The notes: generated by a model not told the origin, from the letters alone. DNA of 64,000 bases from Herbiconiux sp. (GCF_004297105.1 NZ_SCVE01000001.1:62001-126000); one strand, 5' to 3'; positions 30,911-41,611 are shown, counted from the first letter of the stretch. A program made the numbers and translations.

Positions 30911-30973
30911 TCAGACCGAGGGGCGTGAGAACGGGGGAAGCGCCGTGATCGTGAAGTCTGTTGACGGGATCAT
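30911..30973 (-). CDS. Possible 20-residue leader peptide
   Basis: ATG at 30973 follows AGAGGAG with a good gap and opens MIPSTDFTITALPPFSRPSV, stopping at 30911. It ends about 30 bases before the competing hairpins and 79 bases before the GNAT-like GTG start. The Pro-Pro pair is of a kind that slows ribosomes. A role in translational attenuation is an inference; homologues were not checked. Confidence 0.45.
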   Translation of the reverse strand: MIPSTDFTITALPPFSRPSV

Positions 30974-31030
30974 GGTTCGCTCCTCTCTGCGTTTCTCGTC
31001 GGCGACCGTGTGTCGCGGTGTTCGACGATA

Positions 31031-31063
31031 GCGAACCCCCTGCGCCGAGCGCAAGGGGTTCGC
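31031..31063 (-). terminator. Terminator of the PadR-MFS operon
   Basis: GCGAACCCCCTGCGC (31031-31045) pairs with GCGCAAGGGGTTCGC (31049-31063) with one mismatch and a CGA loop, 43 bases beyond the MFS stop. Confidence 0.75.
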
Positions 31064-31105
31064 CGAAGGTCGTTCGGTGGGGGCCGGCCCTCCTGACGCG
31101 AACCG

Positions 31106-32650
31106 TCAGTGCCCGCCAGGCGCGTTCGTGCGGCGCGGCAGAGCGAACACCAGCAGGAACGCGAGCACGCTGAACCCCACGCTCACCCCCATCGCGGCGG
31201 CTGAGCTCGACGCGAATCCGGCGGCCACGTCGCCCGGCGTGGGCCCCGAGATCACGAGGGTACCGAAGAACACGCTGCCGATCACGGCGATGCCGATCGC
31301 GCTCCCCACACGCTGCATCGTGCTGATGACCCCGGATGCGGCCCCCGCCTCCGAGCGCTCCACCGTGGCCACGATGAACTGCGCGTTCGGTGCGATGAAG
31401 AGGCCGTTGCCGAGACCGGCGATGAACAGCGGCGCGATGAGCATCCAGTTGGTGAGGTCGATGGGGGTCGTCAGCAGCAGCACGATCCACACCCAGGTGA
31501 GACCGATGGTCACGAGAGCCGTGCCGAGGATGAGCACGGTGCGGCCGAGTCGGCGCGAGAGGGTGTTGCTGAGCGCCGACCCCACGATCGAGGCGATCGC
31601 GAACGGGATCGACACGATGCCCGACTCGAGCGCGGTGTGGCCGAGGCCCGCCTGCCAGAGCAGCGAGATGGTGAAGAAGATGCTCGTGAACGCCGCGAAG
31701 TACACCAGCGCGAGCACCACGCCGCCGGTGAACGCGGGGTGGCGGAACAGCCGCGGGGGCACCAGCGGGTCGCGGCCTCTCTTCGAGCGGGCGACCTCCC
31801 AGGCGCCGAACGCGACCAGCAGCAGCACGCCGGCGCCCAGGGTGAGGAAGGTCCAGAGCGGCCATCCTTCGTCTTCGCCCTGGATGAGCGGCACGAGCAG
31901 CGCCACCAGCGCGGCCGAGAGCAGCACCAGGCCGAACCAGTCGAGGCCTGCCTTGGGGGCGGATGCGGCCCCCGCGCCTGCCGGGGCCGCCCCTGCCCGC
32001 GCACCCGCGCCGTGCGCCGTGGCGCTCACCGCCGCCGTCTCGCGGCGCGTGGGCAGCAGGATCGCGGCCGCGATGGCCGTGGCGATGCCGATCGGCAGGT
32101 TCACGCCGAACACGAGTCGCCAGCCCTCATCCGCTCCGAAGGCCTGGATGATGAGACCGCCCACGATCGGGCCGAGCGCCGTGGAGACGCCGATCACGGC
32201 GCCCATGATGGCGAAGGCCTTGCCGCGCAGCTGCGGGGGGAAGAGCAACTGGATGTAGGCCGTGACGGCGGGCACGAACATGCCGCCGGCGAGACCCTGC
32301 ACGACGCGGGAGGCCACGAGCTGGAGGTCGTTCTGCGAGAGACCGCAGGCGAGGCTCGCGAGTGTGAAGAGCACGATGCCGGTGAAGAACACCCACTTGT
32401 GCCCGATGCGGTCACCGATCTTGCCCGCCGGGATCAGCGCGAGACCGAAGGCGAGCGCGTAGCCCGAGATGATCCAGGAGAGGGTCGCCTCAGAGGCGTC
32501 GATCGACGTACGGATGCTCGGCAGCGCGACGTTCACGATGGTCGTGTCGAGCAGGGCGATGCACATGCCCGCGAGCAGCACGATGAGCGCCTGCCAGGCA
32601 CGTCGGGAGGCCACGGGGGCGCTCGGGTGGGTGAGGGTCTGGTCAGTCAT
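31106..32650 (-). CDS. MFS drug transporter, DHA2 (EmrB/QacA) family
   Basis: Membrane protein of 514 residues with about 14 hydrophobic segments. ALLDTTIVNVALPSI is the typical first helix, with GKIGDRIGHKW the motif A loop. Likely proton-driven export of hydrophobic drugs. It is the second gene of the PadR operon: the ATG overlaps the PadR coding end by eight bases. A palindrome over the PadR start implies ligand-inducible expression. The substrate is unknown. Confidence 0.93.
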   Translation of the reverse strand: MTDQTLTHPSAPVASRRAWQALIVLLAGMCIALLDTTIVNVALPSIRTSIDASEATLSWIISGYALAFGLALIPAGKIGDRIGHKWVFFTGIVLFTLASLACGLSQNDLQLVASRVVQGLAGGMFVPAVTAYIQLLFPPQLRGKAFAIMGAVIGVSTALGPIVGGLIIQAFGADEGWRLVFGVNLPIGIATAIAAAILLPTRRETAAVSATAHGAGARAGAAPAGAGAASAPKAGLDWFGLVLLSAALVALLVPLIQGEDEGWPLWTFLTLGAGVLLLVAFGAWEVARSKRGRDPLVPPRLFRHPAFTGGVVLALVYFAAFTSIFFTISLLWQAGLGHTALESGIVSIPFAIASIVGSALSNTLSRRLGRTVLILGTALVTIGLTWVWIVLLLTTPIDLTNWMLIAPLFIAGLGNGLFIAPNAQFIVATVERSEAGAASGVISTMQRVGSAIGIAVIGSVFFGTLVISGPTPGDVAAGFASSSAAAMGVSVGFSVLAFLLVFALPRRTNAPGGH

Positions 32651-33212
32651 GGTGATTCTTTCGTGTGAGTTCGTCGGCGACGATGTCGGGCACCGTCGCG
32701 AGGAGTTTCTGGTGGGAGTCGATCTCGGCCCGAATGCGGTCGGCCCGGTGATGCATCACCCAGGTCTCCGCGATGGTGAGATAGGGGGCGGCGAAGACGA
32801 GCCGTCGCTCCTGATCGGCGAGCATCGAGTTGAGCACCACGAGGCGGTTCTCGATGGCCTCGGCGAGGTGGTCGAGGCGGTCGGGATCGAGTCGGCTGAT
32901 GGCCAGGTCGAACGGGTCGTGCTTCATCTGTACCGTGGTCAGGCCGTCTTCACGCTGGATGGCGAGGGTCTCGCGGCCCTCCGCCGTGATCGCGTAGACC
33001 TGACGCTCGGGGTAGCCCCCCTCCCGCTCGGTCCTCACCTCCTCGATGAGACCCTCGTTGGCGAGCCGCTTGAGCGCGCCGTAGAGGGAGCCGACCGAGA
33101 CGTCAGCCCAGAGGTGGATGCGCTCCTCCTCGGCCAGCAGCCGGAGTTGGTGACCGTGCATGTCGCCGCGGGCGTCGAGCGCGCCGAGAATGAAGAGTCG
33201 CATGGGAGACAT
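32643..33212 (-). CDS. PadR family transcriptional regulator
   Basis: Protein of 189 residues. The N-terminal winged helix is FILGALDARGDMHGHQLRLLAEE, then DVSVGSLYGALKRLANEGLIEEVRTE and the wing RQVYAITAEG; the C-terminal helices serve dimerisation. Such proteins repress adjacent efflux genes, here the MFS transporter. Starts at 33212 or 33203 are both possible; neither has a ribosome binding site, and a leaderless transcript is possible. The operator palindrome overlaps the start. Confidence 0.92.
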   Translation of the reverse strand: MSPMRLFILGALDARGDMHGHQLRLLAEEERIHLWADVSVGSLYGALKRLANEGLIEEVRTEREGGYPERQVYAITAEGRETLAIQREDGLTTVQMKHDPFDLAISRLDPDRLDHLAEAIENRLVVLNSMLADQERRLVFAAPYLTIAETWVMHHRADRIRAEIDSHQKLLATVPDIVADELTRKNHHD

Positions 33213-33241
33213 GCGACTACTCTCGCACGAGTAGTCGCATG
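33210..33241. promoter_or_regulatory. PadR operator palindrome
   Basis: CATGCGACTACT (33210-33221) and AGTAGTCGCATG (33230-33241) are perfect 12-base arms around an 8-base spacer. The element overlaps the PadR start codon. CATGCGACT occurs once more at the alternative start (33195-33203, minus strand). Confidence 0.75.
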
Positions 33242-33330
33242 TTGCAAGAGAGTCGCTTTTGCGTCGGCCCCGCCCTCTCGAATATGTTGTGAACGCGAAC
33301 TTTTCAGCGCCCCGCCCTCAGGAGACACCA

Positions 33331-34785
33331 ATGACGCTCGTCGCCGGCATCGATTCATCCACCCAGAGCTGCAAGGTCGTCATCCGCGACCTCGAGACCG
33401 GCGCCCTCGTGCGCCAGGGGCGTGCATCGCACCCCGCAGGCACCGAGGTCGATCCCGCCGCCTGGTGGGACGCCCTCCTCACGGCATTGGCGGCGGCCGG
33501 AGGCCTCGACGACGTCGCGGCCATCGCGATCGCGGGTCAGCAGCACGGCATGGTGGTGCTGGATGACGCGGGCGAGGTCATCCGTCCCGCCCTCCTCTGG
33601 AACGACACTCGCTCCGCGGGCGCCGCTGCGGCGCTGATCGAGGAGTTCGGCGCAGCCGGCATGGCCGCACGCACCGGCTCGGTGCCGGTGGCGTCGTTCA
33701 CCGCCACGAAGCTGCGCTGGCTGCGCGATGCCGAGCCCGAGTCGGCGGCACGCGTGGCCGCGGTCGCCCTGCCTCACGACTGGCTCACCTGGCGGCTGCG
33801 CGGCTACGGACCGGCCGACTCGTCGCCCCTCGGCCCGGTGCTCGATGAGCTCGTGACCGATCGATCGGATGCGAGCGGCACCTCCTACTGGAACCCGCGC
33901 ACCGGCGAGTACGACCGCGAGCTGCTGGCGGCGAGTCTCGGCCACGACGCCGTTCTGCCGCGCGTGCTGGGCCCGGCCGAGTCGGCGGGCGCGACCGTGG
34001 CATTCAGCCCGGTGTCCGCATCCGGAACCCCCGCCGCGCCCATCCCGGCCGGAATCGTCGTCGGCGCGGGGGCGGGCGACAACGCCGGCGCCGCGCTGGG
34101 CCTCGGAGCCGTCGAGGGCGACGTCGTCGTCTCGATCGGCACGAGCGGCACCGTCTTCGCGGTCACCGGCGAACCCTCGGCCGACGAGACCGGCACGGTC
34201 GCCGGGTTCGCGGATGCCTCCGGCGCCTTCCTGCCGCTCGTCGCCACACTGAACGCGGCGCGCATCCTCGACTCCGTCGCGGCACTGCTCGGCGTCGACC
34301 ACGCGACCCTCGGATCGCTCGCCCTGGCGGCTCCCGCGGGGGCATCCGGTCTCGTGCTGCAGCCCTACTTCGAGGGCGAGCGCACCCCCAATCTCCCGGA
34401 TGCGACGGCAACCCTGTTCGGCATGACCCTCGCGTCCACCACCCGCGAGGGCCTCTCCCGGGCGGCCATCGAGGGGCTGCTCTGCGGTCTCGCCGACGGC
34501 CTCGACGCCGTGCGGCGGGTGGGGGTCGTGCCCCAGCGCATCCTGCTCATCGGCGGGGCGGCTCTGAACCCGGCCGTGCAGGCGATCGCCGCGCAGGTGT
34601 TCGACGTGCCGGTGACCGTGCCGTCGCCCGGCGAGTACGTGGCGGATGGTGCCGCCACCCAGGCGGGCTGGGCCCTCACGGGCGCGCGCCCGGCCTGGGA
34701 GGTGTCGACGGCCGCGTCGCCGGCTCCCGACCACCAGCCGGTCATCCGCGCCCAGTACGCGGCCCACGCAGCCGCCCGCCCGTAG
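33331..34785 (+). CDS. xylB: Xylulokinase
   Basis: FGGY kinase of 484 residues that phosphorylates D-xylulose. Motifs: [14 protein letters not shown] (phosphate 1 loop), [47 protein letters not shown] and [18 protein letters not shown] at 33320-33325 fixes the start. No xylA is adjacent. Its product is the substrate of Xfp encoded in the same window. The gene is divergent from padR and ends before a long hairpin. Confidence 0.93.
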   Translation: MTLVAGIDSSTQSCKVVIRDLETGALVRQGRASHPAGTEVDPAAWWDALLTALAAAGGLDDVAAIAIAGQQHGMVVLDDAGEVIRPALLWNDTRSAGAAAALIEEFGAAGMAARTGSVPVASFTATKLRWLRDAEPESAARVAAVALPHDWLTWRLRGYGPADSSPLGPVLDELVTDRSDASGTSYWNPRTGEYDRELLAASLGHDAVLPRVLGPAESAGATVAFSPVSASGTPAAPIPAGIVVGAGAGDNAGAALGLGAVEGDVVVSIGTSGTVFAVTGEPSADETGTVAGFADASGAFLPLVATLNAARILDSVAALLGVDHATLGSLALAAPAGASGLVLQPYFEGERTPNLPDATATLFGMTLASTTREGLSRAAIEGLLCGLADGLDAVRRVGVVPQRILLIGGAALNPAVQAIAAQVFDVPVTVPSPGEYVADGAATQAGWALTGARPAWEVSTAASPAPDHQPVIRAQYAAHAAARP

Positions 34786-34882
34786 CGCCCCGCCCGCACC
34801 CACCCGCCGCCCGCCCCCATCGCCCGGCGTCCGCCCACCCAGCCCCGCGCGGCCGCCCACCCGCCGCACTCCACTCCACCTC

Positions 34883-34943
34883 CTCACCATCCGTCACTTT
34901 TGGCCCTTCCTCACCGCGAGAAGGGCGGAAAGTGACGGGTGAG
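34883..34943. terminator. Intergenic hairpin, member of the TCCGTCACTTTT family
   Basis: Arms CCGTCACTTTTGGCCCTTC (from 34891) and GAAGGGCGGAAAGTGACGG (ending 34938) pair with two mismatches, extended outward by CTCACC (34883-34888) and GGTGAG (34938-34943). It lies between convergent xylB and glycerate kinase genes and probably terminates both. The remaining 34944-35094 is GC-rich with no gene seen. Confidence 0.7.
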
Positions 34944-35094
34944 TGAAGCCCGTGGGGTGGTGCTCGCGGTGCCCACTGCGCGCTTGCGGTGCACGCGCCC
35001 GGGCGCGAGGACCCCGGGGGTGGCGAACCGTCGGACCGGCGGCGCACCACGAGGGCGACACGCCAGGTAGCCCGCGCGTCAGGAGGGCGACGCG

Positions 35095-36240
35095 TCAGGG
35101 GCGGGCGGCCGCCAGGCGGCGGGCGGCCTCGGCGAGCCAGCGGTGGGGGTCGGCGGCCGCGGCCTCGCGGGAGCCGGCCACATCCACATCCGTGAGTGCC
35201 AGCCACTCGTCGAAAGCCCGCGGCTCGGCCTCGATCGCGCCGGCGACGAGTGCGGTGCGGGCGCCGGCCGCGGCGGCGGCATCCCGCACGTGGGAGGCCG
35301 TCTTGCCCGACTCCGACTGGTGGTCGTAGCGCCCCTCCCCGGTGATCACGAGGTCGGCGCCGGAGACCACGTCGGCGAGCCCGAGAGCCCCGGCCACCGC
35401 CGCCGACCCCGGCACCAGTTCCGCGCCCCAACTCAGCAGGCCGAAGCCCACGCCTCCCGCGGCGCCCGCACCGGGAGCGGCCGGGTCGGTGCCGCGGTCG
35501 TCCTCGACCAGCTGGGCGAATCGCGCGAGCCGCCGTTCGGCGTCGCGCTGGAGCCCCTCGCCGAGTCCCTTCTGCGGGCCGTAGACGGTCACGGCGCCGT
35601 GCCGCCCCAGCAGGGGGTTCACGACGTCGCTCATCACTACCGCTCCCCCAGGCGGAAGCTCGACCAGCGCGTCGAACTCCACCCGCTCGATGTCCCCGAG
35701 ACCGATGTTGCCGAACGGCACGGTGCGCCCCTCCGCGTCCAGGAAGCGTGCGCCGAGGGCCGTGAGCACGCCGGCACCGCCATCGGTGGAGGCGCTCCCG
35801 CCGATCGCGAGCAGCAGCCGGTCGACGCCGTGAGCGAGCGCGGCGCGAACGGCCTGGCCGAAGCCCAGCGAGTGCGCCTCGAGGGGGCGCAGCGGATGCA
35901 GCAGTGTGATGCCGCTCGTACTCGCCAGCTCCACGACGGCGGTCCCTCCGGTCGCCGCATCCGCATCCGCATCCGTCTCCGGTCCCGGGAGCAACAGCCA
36001 GGAGGCCTCGAAGACGTGATCGTCCGGCCCGGTGACGGTGACGGGCATCCGGATGCTGCCGGGCCAGGCCTCCTCGAATGCATCGAGGGTGCCCTCGCCA
36101 CCGTCGGCCATGGGAAGGCACGTGACGTCGTCCTGGGGCCTCTCGGCGCGCCAGCCCTCCGCGAGGGAGCGGGCCACGGAGCCGGCATCCGCGGTGCCCT
36201 TGAAGGAATCGGGAGCGATGACGACGCGCAGCACGGGCAT
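35095..36240 (-). CDS. glxK: Glycerate kinase
   Basis: Protein of 381 residues, normal length for the GarK/GlxK family that makes 2-phosphoglycerate. Motifs: VVIAPDSFKGTADAGSVA, PMADGGEGTLDA, LLLAIGGSASTDGGAGVL, MSDVVNPLLGRHGAVTVYGPQKG and ITGEGRYDHQSESGK. Divergent from the hydroxyacid dehydrogenase gene; together they would take hydroxypyruvate or glyoxylate-derived glycerate to glycolysis. Confidence 0.94.
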   Translation of the reverse strand: MPVLRVVIAPDSFKGTADAGSVARSLAEGWRAERPQDDVTCLPMADGGEGTLDAFEEAWPGSIRMPVTVTGPDDHVFEASWLLLPGPETDADADAATGGTAVVELASTSGITLLHPLRPLEAHSLGFGQAVRAALAHGVDRLLLAIGGSASTDGGAGVLTALGARFLDAEGRTVPFGNIGLGDIERVEFDALVELPPGGAVVMSDVVNPLLGRHGAVTVYGPQKGLGEGLQRDAERRLARFAQLVEDDRGTDPAAPGAGAAGGVGFGLLSWGAELVPGSAAVAGALGLADVVSGADLVITGEGRYDHQSESGKTASHVRDAAAAAGARTALVAGAIEAEPRAFDEWLALTDVDVAGSREAAAADPHRWLAEAARRLAAARP

Positions 36241-36382
36241 GGCACCATCACCTCATGCCGGCCGCACGCTGTCAACGTGCCGGAGCGGCGCGCCTCCCCA
36301 CGTCTGGCGCCGGACGGCAGACACCGCCCGCACGCCACCGCGGTCCGCCGCCGCGCGCCACGCGGTCCACACGCCACGCGGT

Positions 36383-36470
36383 CCGCACGTCGCGCCCGCC
36401 CGACCCGCACGCCGCGCCCGCCCGACCCGCACGCCGCGCCCACCCAATCCGCACGCCGCGCCCGCCCGAC
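36383..36470. repeat. 22-base minisatellite in a divergent promoter region
   Basis: Four tandem 22-base units (consensus ccgcacgccgcgcccgcccga) with a few substitutions, preceded by two looser cacgcggtcc units (from about 36357). They fill much of the 288-base gap between glycerate kinase and the dehydrogenase; no other feature was seen in that gap. Confidence 0.85.
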
Positions 36471-36528
36471 GCGCGCGTCGTGCTGTTCCGGTTTGGCCGC
36501 GGAGCCTTCCGCGCGGAAGAGTGGAGCC

Positions 36529-37515
36529 ATGCCCACGATCGGTTCCGATGCCCCGCCCCGCGTACACGTCACGTTCGCCCTCCCACCGGGTGCGGCGGCC
36601 GAGCTCGCCGGCACCGGCCTCCAGATCGATTCGGCGGGGGAGGGCGACGGCGACGCCCGCTCCGAGCTGCTCGCCGGAGTGAGCGGAGCATCCGGCATCA
36701 TCAGCACGGTCACCGACCGCATCGACGCCGAGGTGATGGATGCTGCAGGCCCCGGTCTGCGCGTCATCGCGAACTTCGGGGTGGGTTACGACAACATCGA
36801 TGTCGCGGCGGCCCGCGAGCGCGGGGTGATCGTGACGAACACCCCTGGTGTGCTCGACAATGCCACCGCCGACGTCGCGTTCGCCCTCCTCCTCGCGACG
36901 GCGCGGCGCATCGTCGAGTCAGACCGGTTCGTGCGTGCCGGAACGCCGTGGACCTGGGAGTCCGACTTCTTCGTGGGCCTCGACGTGAGCGCCGGCGCCA
37001 CGCTCGGCATCGTGGGTCTGGGCCGCATCGGTATGGCGGTCGCCCGCCGGGCCGCGGCTTTCGACATGACGATCCTCGCCACGGGTTCGCGGGCGGCGAG
37101 TGCCGAGGCCGGCGCCCTGGGCGTGCGGCAGGTCGAGCTTCCGGAGCTGCTCGCGTCGAGCGATGTGGTGAGCCTGCACTGCCCCCTGACGCCCGAGACC
37201 CGGCACCTCATCGGCGCCGAGGAGCTGCGCGCGATGAAGGCGAACGCCATCCTGATCAACACGGCCCGCGGCCCGATCGTCGACGAGCTCGCGCTCGTGG
37301 AGGCGCTCACCGACGGCGTGATCGGCGCAGCCGGCCTCGACGTCTACGAGTGGGAGCCTGCGGTGTCCGCAGGCCTGCTCAATCTGCCGAACGTGGTGAC
37401 GGTGCCGCACATCGGCAGCGCCGGCCGCGCGACCCGCGAGCGCATGGGCTCCCTGGCCGTGCGCAACGCAGCCGCGGTGCTCGCCGGCGAGGAACCCCTC
37501 AACCCGGTGGGCTAG
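36529..37515 (+). CDS. D-isomer-specific 2-hydroxyacid dehydrogenase
   Basis: Protein of 328 residues, probably a glyoxylate/hydroxypyruvate reductase. Motifs: FGVGYDNIDVAAARERGV, the NAD loop LGIVGLGRIGMAVARR, HCPLTPETRHL, INTARGPIVDE with the substrate Arg, LDVYEWEP with the Glu of the relay, and the catalytic His in VTVPHIGSAG. GGAG precedes the ATG. Divergence from glycerate kinase supports the glycerate pathway. Confidence 0.9.
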   Translation: MPTIGSDAPPRVHVTFALPPGAAAELAGTGLQIDSAGEGDGDARSELLAGVSGASGIISTVTDRIDAEVMDAAGPGLRVIANFGVGYDNIDVAAARERGVIVTNTPGVLDNATADVAFALLLATARRIVESDRFVRAGTPWTWESDFFVGLDVSAGATLGIVGLGRIGMAVARRAAAFDMTILATGSRAASAEAGALGVRQVELPELLASSDVVSLHCPLTPETRHLIGAEELRAMKANAILINTARGPIVDELALVEALTDGVIGAAGLDVYEWEPAVSAGLLNLPNVVTVPHIGSAGRATRERMGSLAVRNAAAVLAGEEPLNPVG

Positions 37516-37522
37516 CGCGACC

Positions 37523-38524
<1,002 letters not shown>

Positions 38525-38540
38525 TTAGGCAGGTCGACGA

Positions 38541-40688
38541 TCACAGCATGCACGAGACGCAGCCGTCGACCTCGGTGCCCTCGAGGGCGAGCTGACGCAG
38601 ACGGATGTAGTAGATCGTCTTGATGCCCTTGCGCCACGCGTAGATCTGAGCCTTGTTGATGTCGCGCGTGGTGGCCGTGTCCTTGAAGAACAGCGTGAGC
38701 GAGAGACCCTGGTCGACGTGCTGCGTGGCCGCGGCGTAGGTGTCGATGATCTTCTCGGCGCCGATCTCGTAGGCGTCGTCGTAGTACTCGAGGTTGTCGT
38801 TCGTGAGGAACGGCGCCGGGTAGTAGACGCGCCCGATCTTGCCTTCCTTGCGGATCTCGATCTTCGAGGCAACCGGGTGGATCGACGAGGTCGAGTTGTT
38901 GATGTACGAGATCGATCCGGTGGGCGGCACCGCCTGCAGGTTCTGGTTGTAGATGCCGTGCGCCTGGATCGACGCCTTGAGCTCGAGCCAGTCGGCCTGC
39001 GTCGGGATGTGGATGTCCGACTCGGCGAAGAGCGAGGCGACGCGAGCCGTGGCCGGCTCCCACGCGACATCCGTGTACTTGTCGAAGAACTCACCGGAGG
39101 CGTAGGTGGAGTCGTCGAAGCCGTCGAACTTCTCCCCGCGCTCGATCGCGATCGCGTTCGAGGCCCGCAGTGCGTGGAAGAGCACCGTGTAGAAGTAGAT
39201 GTTCGTGAAGTCGACACCCTCCTCCGACCCGTAGAACACGCGCTCACGGGCGAGGTAGCCGTGCAGGTTCATCTGGCCCAGGCCGATGGCGTGCGACTTG
39301 TCGTTGCCGTCTTCGATCGAGCGGACCGAGGCGATGTGCGACTGGTTCGACACCGAGGTGAGGCCGCGGATGGCGGTCTCGACGGTGCGGCCGAAGTCGG
39401 GCGAGTCCATGGTGAGCGCGATATTCAGCGAGCCCAGGTTGCACGAGATGTCTTTGCCGATGGTGTCGTAGGAGAGGTCTTCGTTGTACGTCGTGGGCGT
39501 GTTGACCTGGAGGATCTCCGAGCACAGGTTCGACATGTTGATGCGGCCCTTGATGGGGTTCGCCTTGTTGACGGTGTCTTCGTACATGATGTACGGGTAG
39601 CCCGACTCGAACTGGATCTCGGCGAGGGTCTGGAAGAACTCGCGGGCCTTGATCTTGGTCTTGCGGATACGCGGGTCGTCGACCATCTCACGGTACTTCT
39701 CCGTCACGGAGATGTCACCGAAGGGCTTGTTGTAGACCTTCTCGACGTCATACGGCGAGAAGAGGTACATGTCCTCGTCGTTCTTCGCGAGCTCGAAGGT
39801 GATGTCGGGAACCACCACGCCGAGCGAGAGCGTCTTGATGCGGATCTTCTCATCCGCGTTCTCGCGCTTGGTGTCGAGGAACTTCATGATGTCGGGGTGG
39901 TGTGCCGACAGGTACACCGCGCCCGCACCCTGACGGGCACCGAGCTGGTTGGCGTAGCTGAAGCTGTCTTCGAGCAGCTTCATGACGGGGATGATGCCCG
40001 ACGACTGGTTCTCGATCTGCTTGATCGGCGCGCCGGCCTCACGGATGTTGGAGAGCAGCAGTGCCACGCCGCCGCCGCGCTTCGACAGCTGCAGCGCGGA
40101 GTTGATGCCACGGGCGATCGACTCCATGTTGTCTTCGATGCGCAGGAGGAAGCAGGAGACGAGCTCGCCGCGCTGCGCCTTGCCGGTGTTGAGGAAGGTG
40201 GGGGTGGCCGGCTGGAAGCGGCCGCCGATGATCTCCTCCACGAGGTTGACGGCGAGCTTCTCGTCGCCCTGGGCGAGACCCAGGGCGGTCATCACCACAC
40301 GGTCTTCGAAGCGCTCGAGATAGCGCTTGCCGTCGAACGTCTTCAGCGTGTAGCTCGTGTAGTACTTGAACGCGCCGAGGAAGGTGTCGAAGCGGAACTT
40401 CTTCGAGTAGGCGAGGTCGTCGAGCTTCTGGATGAACTCGAACGAGTACTGGTCGAGCACCGCCTTCTCGTAGTACTCGTTCTCGACGAGGTAGTCGAGG
40501 CGCTCGCGCAGGTTGTGGAAGAAGACCGTGTTCTGGTTGACGTGCTGCAGGAAGTACTGCTTCGCCGCCTCTTTGTCTTTGTCGAACTGGATCAGGCCGT
40601 TCTCGTCGTAGAGATTCAGCATCGCGTTGAGCGAGTGGTAGTCGAGCGCCGGCGCGGCGGTGGGCGCGTCGATCAGTGTTGCTTCCAC
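38541..40688 (-). CDS. nrdE: Class Ib ribonucleotide reductase, alpha subunit
   Basis: Catalytic subunit of 715 residues reducing ribonucleoside diphosphates. [18 protein letters not shown] holds one active-site Cys, NMSNLCSEI and NLGSLNIAL other barrel residues, and the tail ends CVSCML, the swinging CxxC reduced by NrdH. It lacks the ATP cone, as expected for class Ib. GTG start at 40688, overlapping nrdI by 16 bases. Confidence 0.97.
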   Translation of the reverse strand: MEATLIDAPTAAPALDYHSLNAMLNLYDENGLIQFDKDKEAAKQYFLQHVNQNTVFFHNLRERLDYLVENEYYEKAVLDQYSFEFIQKLDDLAYSKKFRFDTFLGAFKYYTSYTLKTFDGKRYLERFEDRVVMTALGLAQGDEKLAVNLVEEIIGGRFQPATPTFLNTGKAQRGELVSCFLLRIEDNMESIARGINSALQLSKRGGGVALLLSNIREAGAPIKQIENQSSGIIPVMKLLEDSFSYANQLGARQGAGAVYLSAHHPDIMKFLDTKRENADEKIRIKTLSLGVVVPDITFELAKNDEDMYLFSPYDVEKVYNKPFGDISVTEKYREMVDDPRIRKTKIKAREFFQTLAEIQFESGYPYIMYEDTVNKANPIKGRINMSNLCSEILQVNTPTTYNEDLSYDTIGKDISCNLGSLNIALTMDSPDFGRTVETAIRGLTSVSNQSHIASVRSIEDGNDKSHAIGLGQMNLHGYLARERVFYGSEEGVDFTNIYFYTVLFHALRASNAIAIERGEKFDGFDDSTYASGEFFDKYTDVAWEPATARVASLFAESDIHIPTQADWLELKASIQAHGIYNQNLQAVPPTGSISYINNSTSSIHPVASKIEIRKEGKIGRVYYPAPFLTNDNLEYYDDAYEIGAEKIIDTYAAATQHVDQGLSLTLFFKDTATTRDINKAQIYAWRKGIKTIYYIRLRQLALEGTEVDGCVSCML

Positions 40689-41077
40689 AGTGTGTCCAAT
40701 CCAATCTGGACGGCCTCACGGTCATCCGGGGTTCCGAATACTTCGAATCGATAGAGCAGCGGGACCTTGCATTTGCGCGCGACGATGTCGCCCGCAAGGC
40801 AGTAGGCCTCGCCGAAGTTGGTGTTGCCGGCAGCGATGACGCCGCGGATGTGGGATCGGTTCTCTTCGTTGTTGAGGAACTGGATCACCTGTTTGGGAAC
40901 AGCTCCGCCCAGACCACCCCCGCCATAGGTGGGGAGGACGAGCACGTACGGGGCTGTGACGTTCAGCCGCTCTTCACGGGCGTAGATCGGGATGCGCGAG
41001 GCGGGCCGGTCCAGCCCTTCGACGAAGCGACGGGTGTTGCCCGAGACGCTCGAGAAGTAGACGAGGTCGCCCGACAC
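40673..41077 (-). CDS. nrdI: Flavodoxin-like NrdI
   Basis: Protein of 134 residues with the FMN loop [23 protein letters not shown] and [16 protein letters not shown]. It supplies oxidant for assembling the NrdF cofactor. GTG start; seven bases after nrdH. Confidence 0.95.
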   Translation of the reverse strand: MSGDLVYFSSVSGNTRRFVEGLDRPASRIPIYAREERLNVTAPYVLVLPTYGGGGLGGAVPKQVIQFLNNEENRSHIRGVIAAGNTNFGEAYCLAGDIVARKCKVPLLYRFEVFGTPDDREAVQIGLDTLWKQH

Positions 41078-41084
41078 GACCCGA

Positions 41085-41324
41085 TTAGCTCGCGGCGCGC
41101 GCGGCCAGCTCGGCGATCTTGTCAGGACGGAAGCCCGACCAGTGGTCGCCTTCGGAGGTCATGACCACCGGAGCCTGGAGGTAGCCCAGCTCCTTGACTG
41201 TCTCGAGGGCCTTGTCGTCGACCGAGAGGTCGAAGATCTCGAACTCGAGACCCTTGTTCTCGAGGGCGCGGTAGGTTGCCGTGCACTGGACACAGGAGGG
41301 CTTCGTGTAGACCGTGATTGCCAT
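41085..41324 (-). CDS. nrdH: Glutaredoxin-like NrdH
   Basis: Protein of 79 residues with the redox motif CVQC near the N-terminus ([18 protein letters not shown]) and [22 protein letters not shown] at the C-terminus. It reduces NrdE, itself recycled by thioredoxin reductase. I take the ATG at 41324 with AAAGG upstream; a longer frame to 41405 runs into promoter DNA. First gene of the operon. Confidence 0.95.
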   Translation of the reverse strand: MAITVYTKPSCVQCTATYRALENKGLEFEIFDLSVDDKALETVKELGYLQAPVVMTSEGDHWSGFRPDKIAELAARAAS

Positions 41325-41423
41325 AAGGAATGCACCTTTCTCGAGTGAGTAGAAAGAGGAGGAACTAGAGGTTGCGAGGCCCTTGTCCACCGATTTCGTG
41401 GGCACTCAGCGCCAGGACTTCAA

Positions 41424-41469
41424 TACTACATCTAGTTGTCATCGATATCGAGCACCCCTAGATGAAGTG
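41424..41469 (-). promoter_or_regulatory. Two NrdR-like boxes upstream of nrdH
   Basis: TACTACATCTAGTT (41424-41437) and CCCTAGATGAAGTG (41456-41469) both contain the CTAGATG/CATCTAG core. Their centres are 32 bases apart, about three helical turns, as usual for NrdR tandem boxes. NrdR would repress the operon when dATP is high. Confidence 0.65.
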
Positions 41470-41483
41470 TTACACCCGTGTAA

Positions 41484-41578
41484 TTATCCACAGGTTCTCC
41501 ACCGGCTGTGCACACCTTTCCGCACTGTTCATCCACAATGAATACAGCAGGAATTCGCGGATTCCGGAGAACCTGTGG
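41484..41578. promoter_or_regulatory. DnaA box and 13-base inverted repeat
   Basis: A perfect DnaA box TTATCCACA lies at 41484-41492, and a one-mismatch copy TCATCCACA at 41529-41537. CCACAGGTTCTCC (41488-41500) and GGAGAACCTGTGG (41566-41578) are perfect inverted copies 65 bases apart, the first overlapping the DnaA box. Confidence 0.55.
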
Positions 41579-41611
41579 AGAGATTTCCCGCTCCCGAGAA
41601 GTTTAGGAGCG

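Noticed and set aside
36383..36470. 22-base repeats as a CRISPR array
   Set aside because: The units are directly adjacent with no unique spacers, and no cas genes are in the window.
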